A stretch of 64,000 nucleotides of DNA from the NCBI GenBank assembly GCA_018608245.1, contig JABAZY010000017.1, positions 30,582 to 94,581 of the forward strand, read 5' to 3'. Origin of the DNA: Alphaproteobacteria bacterium (GTDB taxonomy: Bacteria > Pseudomonadota > Alphaproteobacteria > Micavibrionales > Micavibrionaceae). Of this stretch, positions 9,943 to 18,975 are shown one piece after another; the first letter of the stretch is position 1, and the number at the start of each line of letters is the position of its first letter. The notes beneath the pieces are model-generated. The model searched no databases. It had not been told where the DNA came from and saw only the letters and a list, made by a program, of their open reading frames with translations. Position numbers and translations under genes: made by a program.

Positions 9943-10772
9943 ACTGATATTTCTCCTAAAACCAGTTTTTCTAATTCAGGGGATGCATCTGGCATGATTC
10001 TTGTCCATAATTCAAAGGCAGGGCGCGCCTGATGGAGTAGCATGCCAATACCTGTAACTATTTGATTGTTATTGATTTTTGCTTGCTTAAGCAGATCCGT
10101 AAGAAGAGGCGTATAGACAATATCTGTGACGGTAGCATTATCAGGCAAGTTGCTAATATTTATTTCTAATTCAGGATGATTAACCATGCCAAGAGAGGTC
10201 GTGTTGATTAACAGATTTATATTAGATAAATTATTTTCTTTACCACTCCATTCTATGACTTCTATTTTTTCTGGCGCCATCTCTTTTAAATTTTCTGCGC
10301 GCCCTTGTGTACGATTACTAATATAAATTTTTGAAAATTTTTCTTGTAACAATCCGTAAATAATTGCGCGTGTTGCACCGCCTGCACCTAAAATAAAAAT
10401 ATTTTTATCTTTGAAATTATAATTGGCAATGGACATCTTTATATTTTCAATGAAACCAAAATAATCTGTGTTGTGCCCAATTAATTTTTTATTTTTTATT
10501 TTAACTGTGTTTACTGCACCAATAATTTTAGCTGCAGGGGATAGTTCATCGCAAAGCGTTAAAATATTTTCTTTATGGGGAATGGTGATATTGAATCCAT
10601 CATATCCTTCAGAAACTAGATTTTGAATACCAGATTCTAAATTTTCTGGCGCTATATCAATAGTTTTATAACTACCCTCTAATTCATGTTGTTGTAACCA
10701 ATATTGGTGAATAATTGGGCTTTTGCTATGGGATATAGGGTGCCCAATGACCCCAGCTTTCAAGGATTTCAT
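9939..10772 (-). CDS. aroE: Shikimate dehydrogenase
   Basis: Reduces 3-dehydroshikimate with NADPH in aromatic amino-acid synthesis. Shikimate-binding SKSP lies near residue 15. The catalytic Lys is K67 in IPHKEN and the Asp is D103 in NTDYFGF. The nucleotide-binding loop GAGGATRA is at 129-136, and the conserved GIGMLLHQA is near the C-terminus. The 277-residue length is normal. It overlaps maf upstream and coaE downstream by 4 nt each. Confidence 0.96.
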   Translation of the reverse strand: MKSLKAGVIGHPISHSKSPIIHQYWLQQHELEGSYKTIDIAPENLESGIQNLVSEGYDGFNITIPHKENILTLCDELSPAAKIIGAVNTVKIKNKKLIGHNTDYFGFIENIKMSIANYNFKDKNIFILGAGGATRAIIYGLLQEKFSKIYISNRTQGRAENLKEMAPEKIEVIEWSGKENNLSNINLLINTTSLGMVNHPELEINISNLPDNATVTDIVYTPLLTDLLKQAKINNNQIVTGIGMLLHQARPAFELWTRIMPDASPELEKLVLGEISV

Positions 10773-11362
10773 GATAATAACCCTTCTTTTTCTAAGAAAT
10801 TGAGTAGAGGGAGCAAAGGCATACCTAAAATGGTGAAGTAATCACCTTTTATCTCTTCAAACAACCGAACACCTGTCTTCTCTAATGCGTAGCAACCCAC
10901 GCAGTTATAAATATCATCGCCCGCATTATCGATATAATGATCTATGAAATCTTCGGTTAAGTCTTTCATTTTCAAATGCGCACTCTGGGTTGCATGCCAA
11001 ATAATTTCGTTATTTTTAGTAACACAAACAGAAGAGGTAAGTTGATGCGTTTTACTAGAAAATTCTAGAAGTTTCTCTTTAGCTTTCTGTTTATTTTTTG
11101 CTTTAGAAAATAATTTATTATCCAAATTTAAAATTTGGTCACTACCAATTATATATTTACCATCCGATTTAATTGATAAAGATTTTTTTTTTGCTAATTT
11201 TAAAGAAATATCATTAATGGATATGTTTTTCTTTTTCATTGAACTTAAAATTGATTCTTCGTCAATATTAGCGGGGCTTATTTCAAAATCTACACCTGCA
11301 TTTTTTAACATTTCTTGGCGCGCATGACTGCCAGAGGCTAGAATGATTTGAGTGTTACTCAT
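10769..11362 (-). CDS. maf: Maf family nucleotide pyrophosphatase
   Basis: A 197-residue Maf/HAM1-fold protein; family members hydrolyse non-canonical or canonical NTPs to NMPs. The N-terminal signature reads ASGSHARQEML, a variant of the usual S-x-S-P-R-R. The SDQILNLD and DDIYNCVGCYALE segments are family-typical. It overlaps ppsR by 8 nt and aroE by 4 nt. Which Maf subfamily (and so which nucleotide) it belongs to cannot be told by eye. Confidence 0.92.
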   Translation of the reverse strand: MSNTQIILASGSHARQEMLKNAGVDFEISPANIDEESILSSMKKKNISINDISLKLAKKKSLSIKSDGKYIIGSDQILNLDNKLFSKAKNKQKAKEKLLEFSSKTHQLTSSVCVTKNNEIIWHATQSAHLKMKDLTEDFIDHYIDNAGDDIYNCVGCYALEKTGVRLFEEIKGDYFTILGMPLLPLLNFLEKEGLLS

Positions 11363-12227
11363 TATCCAAATCCTTCTTTAATTTCCCCTTATGTTTTTGT
11401 AATAAAACAATAATTTCTGCTGTTGTTTCTTCTACTGAACGGCGTGTTACATCGATAACAGGCCAGTTATTCTTTGAGAAGAGGCGGCGAGCATTTTTGA
11501 TTTCTTCTTCAATTTTTTCTAACTCTAAATATTCATTACCTGCATAGTCATGTTTATTCTCTTCTGCATTTAAACGAGAGCGTCTTAAATTTTCTAATCT
11601 TTTTGGTGACTCTGTTAAGCCAACAAATAGTGGCTTCTTTAAACCAATTAATTTTTCTGGGAATGAAACACCTGGCACTAATGGAATATTTGCAGCTTTT
11701 ATACCGCGACGTGCCAAAAAAATACAAGTAGGTGTTTTTGAAGTACGTGACACACCTACCAAAACAACATCCGCTTCATTCAATCCATCTAAATGCTGAC
11801 CATCATCATAGCTAAGGGCAAAATCTACAGCATCCATTCGTTTGAAATAAGCCTCATCAAGCGCATGTTGTAAGCCTGGGATACCTTTACTCGGCAGACC
11901 TAAATAAGATGACATATTACGCAAAATAGGATCCATAATAGGCATGCAAGGAATGTCTAGATCAGCGCAGATATCTTGTAGTTTATGACGTAGCTTTCGG
12001 TCAACAAGAGTGAATAGCACAGGGCCTGGCGTTTTTCGAATATCCTCAATAGCGCGGTCAATCTGCGCTTCGGAGCGTATCATGGGCCAGAAACGCTCCT
12101 TGGCTTCAATACCATCAAATTGTGATAGCGCGGCTCGTGCAAGCCCCTGCAGGGTCGTCCCAGTTGCATCGGAAACTAGGTAGATATTAAAATTCCGTAT
12201 TGGTGATTTTACTTTTTTAGGTGTCAT
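11355..12227 (-). CDS. ppsR: Pyruvate,phosphate dikinase / PEP synthase regulatory protein (kinase-pyrophosphorylase)
   Basis: A DUF299-family bifunctional serine/threonine kinase and pyrophosphorylase that switches PEP synthase or pyruvate phosphate dikinase off (ADP-dependent) and on (Pi-dependent). The P-loop-like GVSRTSKT lies at residues 158-165, and the SDATGTT motif is near residue 19. Length 290 is normal. As first gene of the ppsR-maf-aroE-coaE-(amidotransferase)-dnaQ operon it starts at an ATG just downstream of a roughly 60-bp gap. The target enzyme is not in the window. Confidence 0.94.
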   Translation of the reverse strand: MTPKKVKSPIRNFNIYLVSDATGTTLQGLARAALSQFDGIEAKERFWPMIRSEAQIDRAIEDIRKTPGPVLFTLVDRKLRHKLQDICADLDIPCMPIMDPILRNMSSYLGLPSKGIPGLQHALDEAYFKRMDAVDFALSYDDGQHLDGLNEADVVLVGVSRTSKTPTCIFLARRGIKAANIPLVPGVSFPEKLIGLKKPLFVGLTESPKRLENLRRSRLNAEENKHDYAGNEYLELEKIEEEIKNARRLFSKNNWPVIDVTRRSVEETTAEIIVLLQKHKGKLKKDLDNE

Positions 12228-12286
12228 TAAGCTATTTTAACAGCAAGATTTTTTTTTGCACTTTAAAACAACTATATAAAGGTAGA

Positions 12287-13519
12287 TTAGTCTGAAGGAA
12301 AAATTTTATGCGCTAATGACACGTCACGGAAAGGTACCCCATCAACTTGTGTTACCTTATTGTCATAGATGATTTGGAACAAATGCGCTTGGTTAATTGG
12401 GTCGCCTAATCCTGCAAAAAACGGGTCACGTAAAACTGTGTTGCTCAGCTCTATTAGGTAACAGCTTTTATCTGGGAGGGTCGAAATAGCTTCGAAATTT
12501 TCTTCAGTGACCTTTTCAGTGCCTAACTCAATGTCAGTTTCCATTAACAGATAGTCTAAATGTTCTAGGATTGAGTGATCGCAAGCATCTATGCGGTCAA
12601 TATTTGCATACCATTGGCGGAAAATATGGGCTGTTGCCATACCGTTATAAAGGGCTGTTGGGTAGCGATCTAATATATTGATAAGAACTTGCGCCATATC
12701 CCCTTCGTCACTGCCGATCATGTGACGCCAAATTTCTTGGTGGTCTGTGCTTCTTAACTCCCAACCAATAACAATAGCGATTGAATCTATGTCAGCCGTA
12801 CGTGCGCGCTCGATGAATAAAATCGCTTCAGGGTTATATTTGGTCTCAAGCCTATTTAAACGTTCTTCGTGCCAGATATCACGCAATGCTTTCATTAAGC
12901 TACATAGTAATGTTGTACGGAAAAAAGTTGAATTACCTAATGTCTGTACGTCTAATCCATGATCGTTTAATTCGATAAATTTACTTTCAGCATTTAGACG
13001 ATATTCGCCATTTTCTAAGTTATTTAATTGTACTGCCCAGCCTTTATTTTCTGCTTCTTTAAGGAGTGCGCGGGCTATAGGGCTGTCGGTTAGAAGGGCT
13101 GTTGCCCAGTTAAGTACATCATATTCTTCTTCAAATGCGTACGGGTACGCCTCTAGATTTTGGAATTTTTTAGTGTTTAAGGAATCTTTAAGGCAAAACT
13201 CATAGCTGGTATCAGCTGACAAATCATAGTCAGTCGTTCCAATAAAGCTGTCATATTGTGATGATGACTCGCCTATTTTCTCTGCCGTATCAACATTACG
13301 GTTCTTGGAAGAGTATGAAAAAATATTAGGACGCATACCGTTTAAGCTTTCTTTAACAAGTGTGTCACCAACAGAGCGTACGTCTTCTAATATATCTACC
13401 TCACAATCAAGTAAGTATGTTTTCGAGTGTGTTGTCGCTAGATGACCCAAATGCGATATGGATGATATTGTCTCCGTTAGATCTATCATACTCGCATATA
13501 TTGCTGGTGTTGGTTTCAT
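12287..13519 (-). CDS. Unknown protein, paralogue of the adjacent upstream gene (possible DUF6782-like)
   Basis: About 410 residues from ATG 13519, which is preceded by GAGG at a good distance; an upstream GTG at 13585 is less likely. The protein has no signal peptide or membrane segment. Its last 250 residues align by eye with the neighbouring gene product: an FI/LN strand, a helix ending LRDIW, an IAIVIGWELR segment, AHIFRQWY and LRDPFF. I recall a family called DUF6782 (putative metallopeptidases) with this layout; if so, the expected HExxH is replaced here (KALRD). The start lies 113 bp inside the upstream gene in another frame, so the two may be translationally coupled. Function unknown. 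Confidence 0.75.
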   Translation of the reverse strand: MKPTPAIYASMIDLTETISSISHLGHLATTHSKTYLLDCEVDILEDVRSVGDTLVKESLNGMRPNIFSYSSKNRNVDTAEKIGESSSQYDSFIGTTDYDLSADTSYEFCLKDSLNTKKFQNLEAYPYAFEEEYDVLNWATALLTDSPIARALLKEAENKGWAVQLNNLENGEYRLNAESKFIELNDHGLDVQTLGNSTFFRTTLLCSLMKALRDIWHEERLNRLETKYNPEAILFIERARTADIDSIAIVIGWELRSTDHQEIWRHMIGSDEGDMAQVLINILDRYPTALYNGMATAHIFRQWYANIDRIDACDHSILEHLDYLLMETDIELGTEKVTEENFEAISTLPDKSCYLIELSNTVLRDPFFAGLGDPINQAHLFQIIYDNKVTQVDGVPFRDVSLAHKIFPSD

Positions 13520-14681
13520 TGTGTATGTCCTCGTGCATTTTTTGATTATCTGCCTGATCGATGCCAGACATGTTGATAAGTTCACGAGGTTGCAATTCTT
13601 GTTCCGCTTCTAAGAATGAGCGTTCAAACTTGATAAACCATAGGAAATTGGCGTTTGAGCGGTCTCTTGCTTCGGTAAACAGAGGGTCATGCAGAATAGT
13701 TTGTGCATGCTCATTAAGGTAATTTTTGCCGAATGACTGTTCACCTAGAGCTGAGATTAACTCTATGGAAACACGCTCTGATGTTTGCGCTGTGTCAAAA
13801 CCATATCCGCGGTAATCGGCCAGCATGGTATTTATAAGTTTTTTATCTTGTTGGCAGCAACGCTCTGACAAGAACCATGTCTCAAAGATGGCCGCGCTTG
13901 CTTTACCGTTATTTAAGGTTCTGAAATCATCCAATGCTTCTCTGGCAAGGGCGCGCCCTAAATCAGCCATAGAGGAATGCTCAATTCGTACCCAATAATC
14001 TTTTTTGTTTTGTAATTGTAATTCCCACGCTGTACGTACAATTGCCACGCTTAAATCGGCAAGTTGCGTGCGGTTAATTAAAACCGCATGATCAGGGTGG
14101 AACGTTAATGGGTGTTTATCCGCATCATGTTTATGTTGCCAATGACGACGTAATTCCTGAACAGATAATAAAACCTGATCAACATGGTTTAGCTCTTGGC
14201 GAATGAAAATTGTTTTTGCAGCTTTATCGTAGAAGGCTGTTTCTACTTGTTTGCTCAGGGCGATGTTAACATTGTTGCCTTGTGCAAATTCAAGCAAGCT
14301 TTGTGCATAACGGCTTTCGCTTAATGTTTGCGTGATAGACGCTAGAATTTCTTTTGGCTCTCTATTTGGTTCGGTAAAATTTTCAATGAATTCATCTAAT
14401 ACATTGGAACTTTGTGTGAATTCAGATGATAGGCGCTCATAGCGCGCCATTTTACTTTGTAAGGCCCTGATCTCTTCGTCTAAGGCAACATCATATAGAC
14501 CTTCTTCCATCAAGGCTTCTTCCGCATCAAAATCACACTCTTCATCCATATAGAAAAAAGGCTGTTCACTAATGATTGTACAGGCCACTGGTTGGTGGTC
14601 GTTCAGGGTATAGGCCATGCGCACCTTTTGCCTATCTAACAAGATTGGTGTTTGCGCTGTGTTTTCGATTTCGTTATCCAT
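13407..14681 (-). CDS. Unknown protein, first of a paralogous pair (possible DUF6782-like)
   Basis: About 424 residues if started at ATG 14681; ATG 14741 in frame would add 20 residues, and neither has a strong Shine-Dalgarno site. The first 100 residues are acidic and probably coiled. From about residue 150 it parallels the downstream gene: a helix with QELRRHWQ where a metallopeptidase HExxH would fall, then VAIVRTAWELQ, SAAIFETWF and ILHDPLF. The missing first histidine suggests a non-catalytic copy, if the family guess is right. The 3' end overlaps the downstream gene by 113 bp. A TTAA-N7-TTAA motif lies about 150 bp upstream. Confidence 0.75.
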   Translation of the reverse strand: MDNEIENTAQTPILLDRQKVRMAYTLNDHQPVACTIISEQPFFYMDEECDFDAEEALMEEGLYDVALDEEIRALQSKMARYERLSSEFTQSSNVLDEFIENFTEPNREPKEILASITQTLSESRYAQSLLEFAQGNNVNIALSKQVETAFYDKAAKTIFIRQELNHVDQVLLSVQELRRHWQHKHDADKHPLTFHPDHAVLINRTQLADLSVAIVRTAWELQLQNKKDYWVRIEHSSMADLGRALAREALDDFRTLNNGKASAAIFETWFLSERCCQQDKKLINTMLADYRGYGFDTAQTSERVSIELISALGEQSFGKNYLNEHAQTILHDPLFTEARDRSNANFLWFIKFERSFLEAEQELQPRELINMSGIDQADNQKMHEDIHNETNTSNICEYDRSNGDNIIHIAFGSSSDNTLENILT

Positions 14682-14826
14682 GACCCTATACTCTTTATTT
14701 TTAGATGTTAATTTATGTGCGCCAACCCTATCGGCGTCCATCTATCTATTATGGGGGGATAAAGATTAACGAATTACTACCAAATCAGGATAAAAAGCCA
14801 TTTTTGAAAATTAATTTTCTTGAATA

Positions 14827-14841
14827 TTAACAGGGGGTTAA
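14827..14841. promoter_or_regulatory. Candidate CtrA binding site (TTAA-N7-TTAA)
   Basis: TTAACAGGGGGTTAA matches the CtrA full-site spacing exactly. In AT-rich DNA such a match can occur by chance, so this is a candidate only. It would sit upstream of the gene pair ending at 12287 or upstream of valS. Confidence 0.35.
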
Positions 14842-14908
14842 GATAAGGCTCAATTAATTTACATAAAGTTAAAATTGGAGCTGTTTCAGCAATGAATTTA
14901 AGCCTTTT

Positions 14909-14933
14909 CATTTTAACTTTTCTGGTTAAAATG
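14909..14933 (+). promoter_or_regulatory. Perfect 9-bp inverted repeat in the valS leader
   Basis: CATTTTAAC, a 7-nt spacer, then GTTAAAATG. It could be an operator or an RNA stem-loop about 60 nt ahead of the valS start. No T-box features were recognised. Confidence 0.4.
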
Positions 14934-14990
14934 GCGCTTTCAACCGTAAATAGCGCGAAACAGCGCTTATAAAAGATAAAAGAGGGTAAA

Positions 14991-17492
14991 ATGAAATTTC
15001 CAGAATTGGATACGAATGTTGATTTAGAGGGCGTTTCTAAGAAATGCCTGAGCTTGTGGGAAGAACAAGGTATTCACAAATTTAACCCTGATTCTGGTAA
15101 AAAAGTATTCTCTATTGATACACCGCCACCATATGTATCCGCCTCTCATTTGCATGTTGGTCATGCGATGTCTTATACGCAGGCTGAAATTATTGTTCGT
15201 TATCAACGTATGTTGGGGAAGGAAATTTTCTATCCTATGGGCTTTGATGATAATGGCCTACCTACTGAGCGTCACGTTGAACAAGTTCATAACATTAAAG
15301 ATAAATCACAAATTACCCGTAGTGAGTTTAGAAAACTTTGTCGTGAAGAAACAGAAAAAGGAGCGGTTGCTTACGAACAATTATGGCGTGGCTTGGGTAT
15401 CTCTGTTGATTGGAATTTACGCTACTCAACAATCGATGATCGTTGTCAGCGTGTTGGGCAATTATCGTTTTTAGATCTTTATAAAAAAGGCAAACTTTAC
15501 CGTGCGGAAGAACCTGTGCTTTGGGATACAAAATTCAAAACGGCGTTGGCGCAAGCAGATTTAGAAACAATTGAGCGTAAGGGTAAGCTTTACGATATTG
15601 AGTTTAAGTCAGAGCTTGGTGATACGCTTGTTATCTCAACCACTCGTCCAGAGCTAATTCCAGGGTGTGTCGGGTTGTTCTTTAACCCAGAAGATACGCG
15701 CTATAAGCACCTTGTTGGCAAGAAGGCAATCATTCCTATCTTTGGTCAAGAAGTGCCAATTTTAACATCTGAAAAAGTTGATAAAGAATTTGGAACGGGC
15801 TTAATGATGGTCTGTACCTTCGGGGATAGTGAAGATGTTGAGAAGTGGAAAGAACATAAACTCGATACACGTATTTGTATCAGTGCCGATGGTAAAATGA
15901 CAGAATTAGCTGGTGATTACCAAGGTTTAATTGTTGTTGAGGCACGCGCAAAAATTATTAAAGATTTAAAAGAGCAAGGTTTAGTACCTGCTGAAAAAAC
16001 AGTTCAGCAAAATGTATCTGTTGGTGAGCGTTCAGAACAGCCTGTTGAATTTCATATGGCGCCTCAGTGGTTTATTAAACTGCTCGATAATAAGGAAAAA
16101 TTCCTTGCGCGTGCGGAGGAACTAAATTGGCATCCAGCACATATGAAGGTTCGTCTGATTAACTGGATTAATGGCCTTAAATATGACTGGAACGTATCGC
16201 GTCAGCGTTATTATGGCGTGCCTGTACCAGTTTGGTATGTGCAGGATGCTGATGGTAGCATTATTAATACAATCGTTGCTGATGAAAAAGATTTACCTGT
16301 CGATCCGATGGAAGATAACCCACCACAATGGGCGCTGGATAAATATGAAGGTAAAGAATTCGTGGCTGAGACGGATGTGCTTGATACTTGGATGACTTCA
16401 TCTGTTAGTCCGATGATTAATGCTAACTGGACATCACTTGATCAAGATTTAACCGCAAGCGGTATTTACCCAATGGATTTACGTGTTCAGGCGCATGAGA
16501 TTATTCGTACTTGGTTGTTTTATACGATGATTAAATCTGACTATCATACGGATACTCTTCCATGGAGTGATGCGATGATCTCTGGTTGGGGTTTGAACGA
16601 ACAAGGTAAAAAAATCTCTAAACGCTCGCTTGAGAAAGAGACGGATGAGACTGGCTTTAACCGTTTTGACCCTGATAATTTGATTGATAAATATGGCGCT
16701 GACGCCGTTCGTTATTGGGCAGGTGGTGCGAAGCTTGGGCAAGATCTTAAGTTTTCTGAGAAAGAAATTAAACGTGGTAAAGCCGCTGTGACCAAGCTTT
16801 GGAATGCATCGCGTATGGCGTTTACGTACATGACTGATTTTGACCCAGCAACGGATATGGTCGCCTTTAATGCGCGTACGATGGAAGACCAATGGGTGAC
16901 ATCAGAAGCGCATAAGGCAATTGCTGAGGCAACAGAGGTAATGGACAATTTTGAGTATTCAACTGCCCGTGAGAAAATTGATCGTTTCTTCTTTATGACT
17001 TATTGCGATGATTATCTTGAAATCGTGAAAATGCGTTTCCAAGATGGTAGCGCATGGACAGCGGAAGAAATTAAATCAACGCAAAGCACATTATTTGAAT
17101 GTACCAAAATTCTGATTAGTCTTTACGCGCCTTTCATGCCGTTTGTGACTGAAGAAATTTATCAGCAAGCGGGTAAGTTTGGTGAAGATGTAGTTTCTTT
17201 ACACGTTAATAGCTGGCCAGTAGCTGATTCAGCATCTGCCTTTGGTACAGAGGATGATATGGAGTTTCTAATTTGGGCGTTAAACGAAACGCGTAAAATT
17301 CGTTCAACACAAAAAATTAGTGCTGGGCTTATGCTTGATGCCGTTACGCTTCAGGTTGAGACTGATGACGAAGTTGCGCTGGCGGAAAAGCTCAAAAAAT
17401 CACTGACAACGGCACTTCGTACCAATGATATTATTATTGAGCAAGGCGCTGAAAAAGGTGTAAGCGATATTCAAATGAGCAAGGCTGCTTAA
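14991..17492 (+). CDS. valS: Valyl-tRNA synthetase (archaeal/Rickettsia-like type)
   Basis: Charges tRNA-Val. The class I signature is HLHVGH at residues 53-58, the KMSKS-like loop is KISKR near residue 540, and DTWMTSS and IRTWLFY are typical of ValRS. At 833 residues it is shorter than the roughly 900-950 residues of most bacterial ValRS. The N-terminal FYPMGFDDNGLPTER segment is that of the archaeal-like form found in Rickettsiales. The start ATG follows AGAGGG. The HIT gene follows after 20 bp. Confidence 0.96.
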   Translation: MKFPELDTNVDLEGVSKKCLSLWEEQGIHKFNPDSGKKVFSIDTPPPYVSASHLHVGHAMSYTQAEIIVRYQRMLGKEIFYPMGFDDNGLPTERHVEQVHNIKDKSQITRSEFRKLCREETEKGAVAYEQLWRGLGISVDWNLRYSTIDDRCQRVGQLSFLDLYKKGKLYRAEEPVLWDTKFKTALAQADLETIERKGKLYDIEFKSELGDTLVISTTRPELIPGCVGLFFNPEDTRYKHLVGKKAIIPIFGQEVPILTSEKVDKEFGTGLMMVCTFGDSEDVEKWKEHKLDTRICISADGKMTELAGDYQGLIVVEARAKIIKDLKEQGLVPAEKTVQQNVSVGERSEQPVEFHMAPQWFIKLLDNKEKFLARAEELNWHPAHMKVRLINWINGLKYDWNVSRQRYYGVPVPVWYVQDADGSIINTIVADEKDLPVDPMEDNPPQWALDKYEGKEFVAETDVLDTWMTSSVSPMINANWTSLDQDLTASGIYPMDLRVQAHEIIRTWLFYTMIKSDYHTDTLPWSDAMISGWGLNEQGKKISKRSLEKETDETGFNRFDPDNLIDKYGADAVRYWAGGAKLGQDLKFSEKEIKRGKAAVTKLWNASRMAFTYMTDFDPATDMVAFNARTMEDQWVTSEAHKAIAEATEVMDNFEYSTAREKIDRFFFMTYCDDYLEIVKMRFQDGSAWTAEEIKSTQSTLFECTKILISLYAPFMPFVTEEIYQQAGKFGEDVVSLHVNSWPVADSASAFGTEDDMEFLIWALNETRKIRSTQKISAGLMLDAVTLQVETDDEVALAEKLKKSLTTALRTNDIIIEQGAEKGVSDIQMSKAA

Positions 17493-17512
17493 ATTCTACG
17501 AAGGACAGAATT

Positions 17513-17869
17513 ATGATTTACGATAACGATAATATCTTCGCCAAAATTTTACGTGGTGAGATACCGTGCGATAAAGTTTTTGAAGACGACCATGTGTTGG
17601 CGTTTAAGGACATTAATGCCCAAGCCCCTGTTCATTTTTTGGTTATCCCTAAGGGCAATTATGTGTCGCAAGAGGATTTTGGTGCCAATGCTAGTGATGA
17701 AGAAATTACGGCGTTCTATCGTGCCGTCGCTAAAATTGTTAGTGAGCAAGGGTTAGACGCCGCAGGGTCACGCACGATTAGTAATAGCGGTGTTCACGGT
17801 GGTCAGGAAGTACCGCATTATCATCTGCATATCTTGGGTGGCCGTGAATTAGGTCGTATGGTTGAGTAG
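17513..17869 (+). CDS. hinT: HIT family purine nucleotide-binding protein
   Basis: A 118-residue HIT protein with the HxHxH triad at H102, H104 and H106 (HYHLHILGG), which in HinT hydrolyses purine nucleoside phosphoramidates and aminoacyl-adenylates. The start ATG is preceded by GAAGGACAG. It follows valS by 20 bp and so probably shares its transcript; clearing stray aminoacyl-AMP would suit that position, but this is inference. Confidence 0.92.
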   Translation: MIYDNDNIFAKILRGEIPCDKVFEDDHVLAFKDINAQAPVHFLVIPKGNYVSQEDFGANASDEEITAFYRAVAKIVSEQGLDAAGSRTISNSGVHGGQEVPHYHLHILGGRELGRMVE

Positions 17870-18273
17870 TAGAATTTATGGCATATAATCTGCTGTTTTT
17901 ATTATCAAAAAACAGGGTCTTTCAGTTCGTTCCTTTAGTGCGCCGTATTTTGATTAAAATCGCTTGTTTACAGCAATAAGTCATTGGTTTTATTGAGCAA
18001 TTAGAGTTACTCATTTCGTTCCACTGGTGAGCGGATATTTGAGCCTTTAAACACCATAATAATAAAAGGGCGCAATAATGCTGTGTACGCGCCCAGTATA
18101 TGATTTTATTCCTATTTTGTCAATAGTAGAGATTTATATATAGTCATTGCGCAAATCTCAATTAAACCCTAATTTTGCCTTTATGCGGCGATGATTGCTT
18201 TGCATTATGTAACAGTTGGTTCGTAAAGCCCGAATATATGATATAAGTTAGTTTAATTACTGGAAGGTTGAAT
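17870..18273. other. 404-bp intergenic region ahead of chvI
   Basis: No reading frame or tRNA was seen. It contains an imperfect direct repeat of about 32 bp (17922-17953 and 18011-18042, about 23 of 32 positions alike, core TTCGTTCC). It also holds a GGGCGC/GCGCCC inverted repeat at 18068-18094 without a T-run. It probably carries the chvI promoter and the end of the valS-hinT transcript. Confidence 0.5.
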
Positions 18274-18975
18274 ATGTCACAAAATATAGCGTTGGTTGAT
18301 GATGACCGTAATATCTTAACGTCTGTTTCTATGTCCTTAGAAGCGGAAGGCTTTGCTGTCAAAACGTATAATGACGGCGAAGAGGGGCTTAAGGGTATTA
18401 CAACAAATGTGCCTGATTTGGTGGTGTTGGATATTAAAATGCCGAAAATGGACGGCATGGAAGTGCTAACCAAGCTTCGTGAAGATTCTGCTGTGCCTGT
18501 TATTTTCCTAACCTCTAAAGATGATGAGGTGGATGAGGTGATTGGCCTGCGCATGGGCGCGGATGATTATATTACCAAGCCATTTTCACAACGTTTATTG
18601 ATTGAACGCATACGTGCGCTTTTACGTCGTCAATCTTTGCGTGACAGTAAGGAAGAAGTCGCTTCTGAGGAGCGAATGACACGCGGCAGTTTAACGTTGG
18701 ATGATTCGCGCCACCTCTGTGCGTGGAATATGAAGCCTGTAAATTTGACGGTGACTGAATATTTACTCGTGAAAGCCCTTGCTCAGCGCCCTGGACACGT
18801 TAAGAACAGAGATCAGTTGATTGATTTAGCATATGGTGAGAATATCTATGTAGACGATAGAACAATCGACTCTCATATCAAACGGGTTCGAAAGAAATTT
18901 AAATCCGTTGATCCAGAATTCGACCAAATTGAAACACTCTATGGCATTGGGTACAGGTATAAAGAAGAAGCGTAA
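18274..18975 (+). CDS. chvI: Response regulator ChvI, OmpR family
   Basis: Response regulator of the alphaproteobacterial ChvG-ChvI envelope/acid stress system. The receiver domain has acidic residues D9-D11 and phospho-acceptor D53 in VVLDIKMP, with K in YITKPF. A winged-helix DNA-binding domain fills residues about 140-233 ([15 protein letters not shown]). ATG 18274 is chosen over TTG 18268 because GGAAGG lies six bases upstream. The 3' end overlaps the chvG start. Confidence 0.93.
   Translation: MSQNIALVDDDRNILTSVSMSLEAEGFAVKTYNDGEEGLKGITTNVPDLVVLDIKMPKMDGMEVLTKLREDSAVPVIFLTSKDDEVDEVIGLRMGADDYITKPFSQRLLIERIRALLRRQSLRDSKEEVASEERMTRGSLTLDDSRHLCAWNMKPVNLTVTEYLLVKALAQRPGHVKNRDQLIDLAYGENIYVDDRTIDSHIKRVRKKFKSVDPEFDQIETLYGIGYRYKEEA

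Larger units (their letters stand above)
14682..14990. other. Divergent intergenic region with inverted repeats and a CtrA-like motif
   Basis: A gap of about 300 bp between the minus-strand paralogous pair and valS. It holds a TTAA-N7-TTAA site (14827-14841) and three short inverted repeats ahead of valS: GCTG-TTT-CAGC at about 14880, a 9-bp stem at 14909-14933, and AGCGC/GCGCT at 14952-14967. No tRNA or small gene was seen. Confidence 0.6.

Noticed and set aside
18068-18094. Hairpin GGGCGC/GCGCCC in the gap before chvI as a terminator
   Set aside because: The loop is long and no T-run follows; it is kept only as a note on the intergenic region.
17870-18273. A tRNA, SRP RNA, 6S RNA or RNase P RNA in the 404-bp gap
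   Set aside because: No cloverleaf, and none of the conserved sequence blocks of these RNAs were found on either strand.
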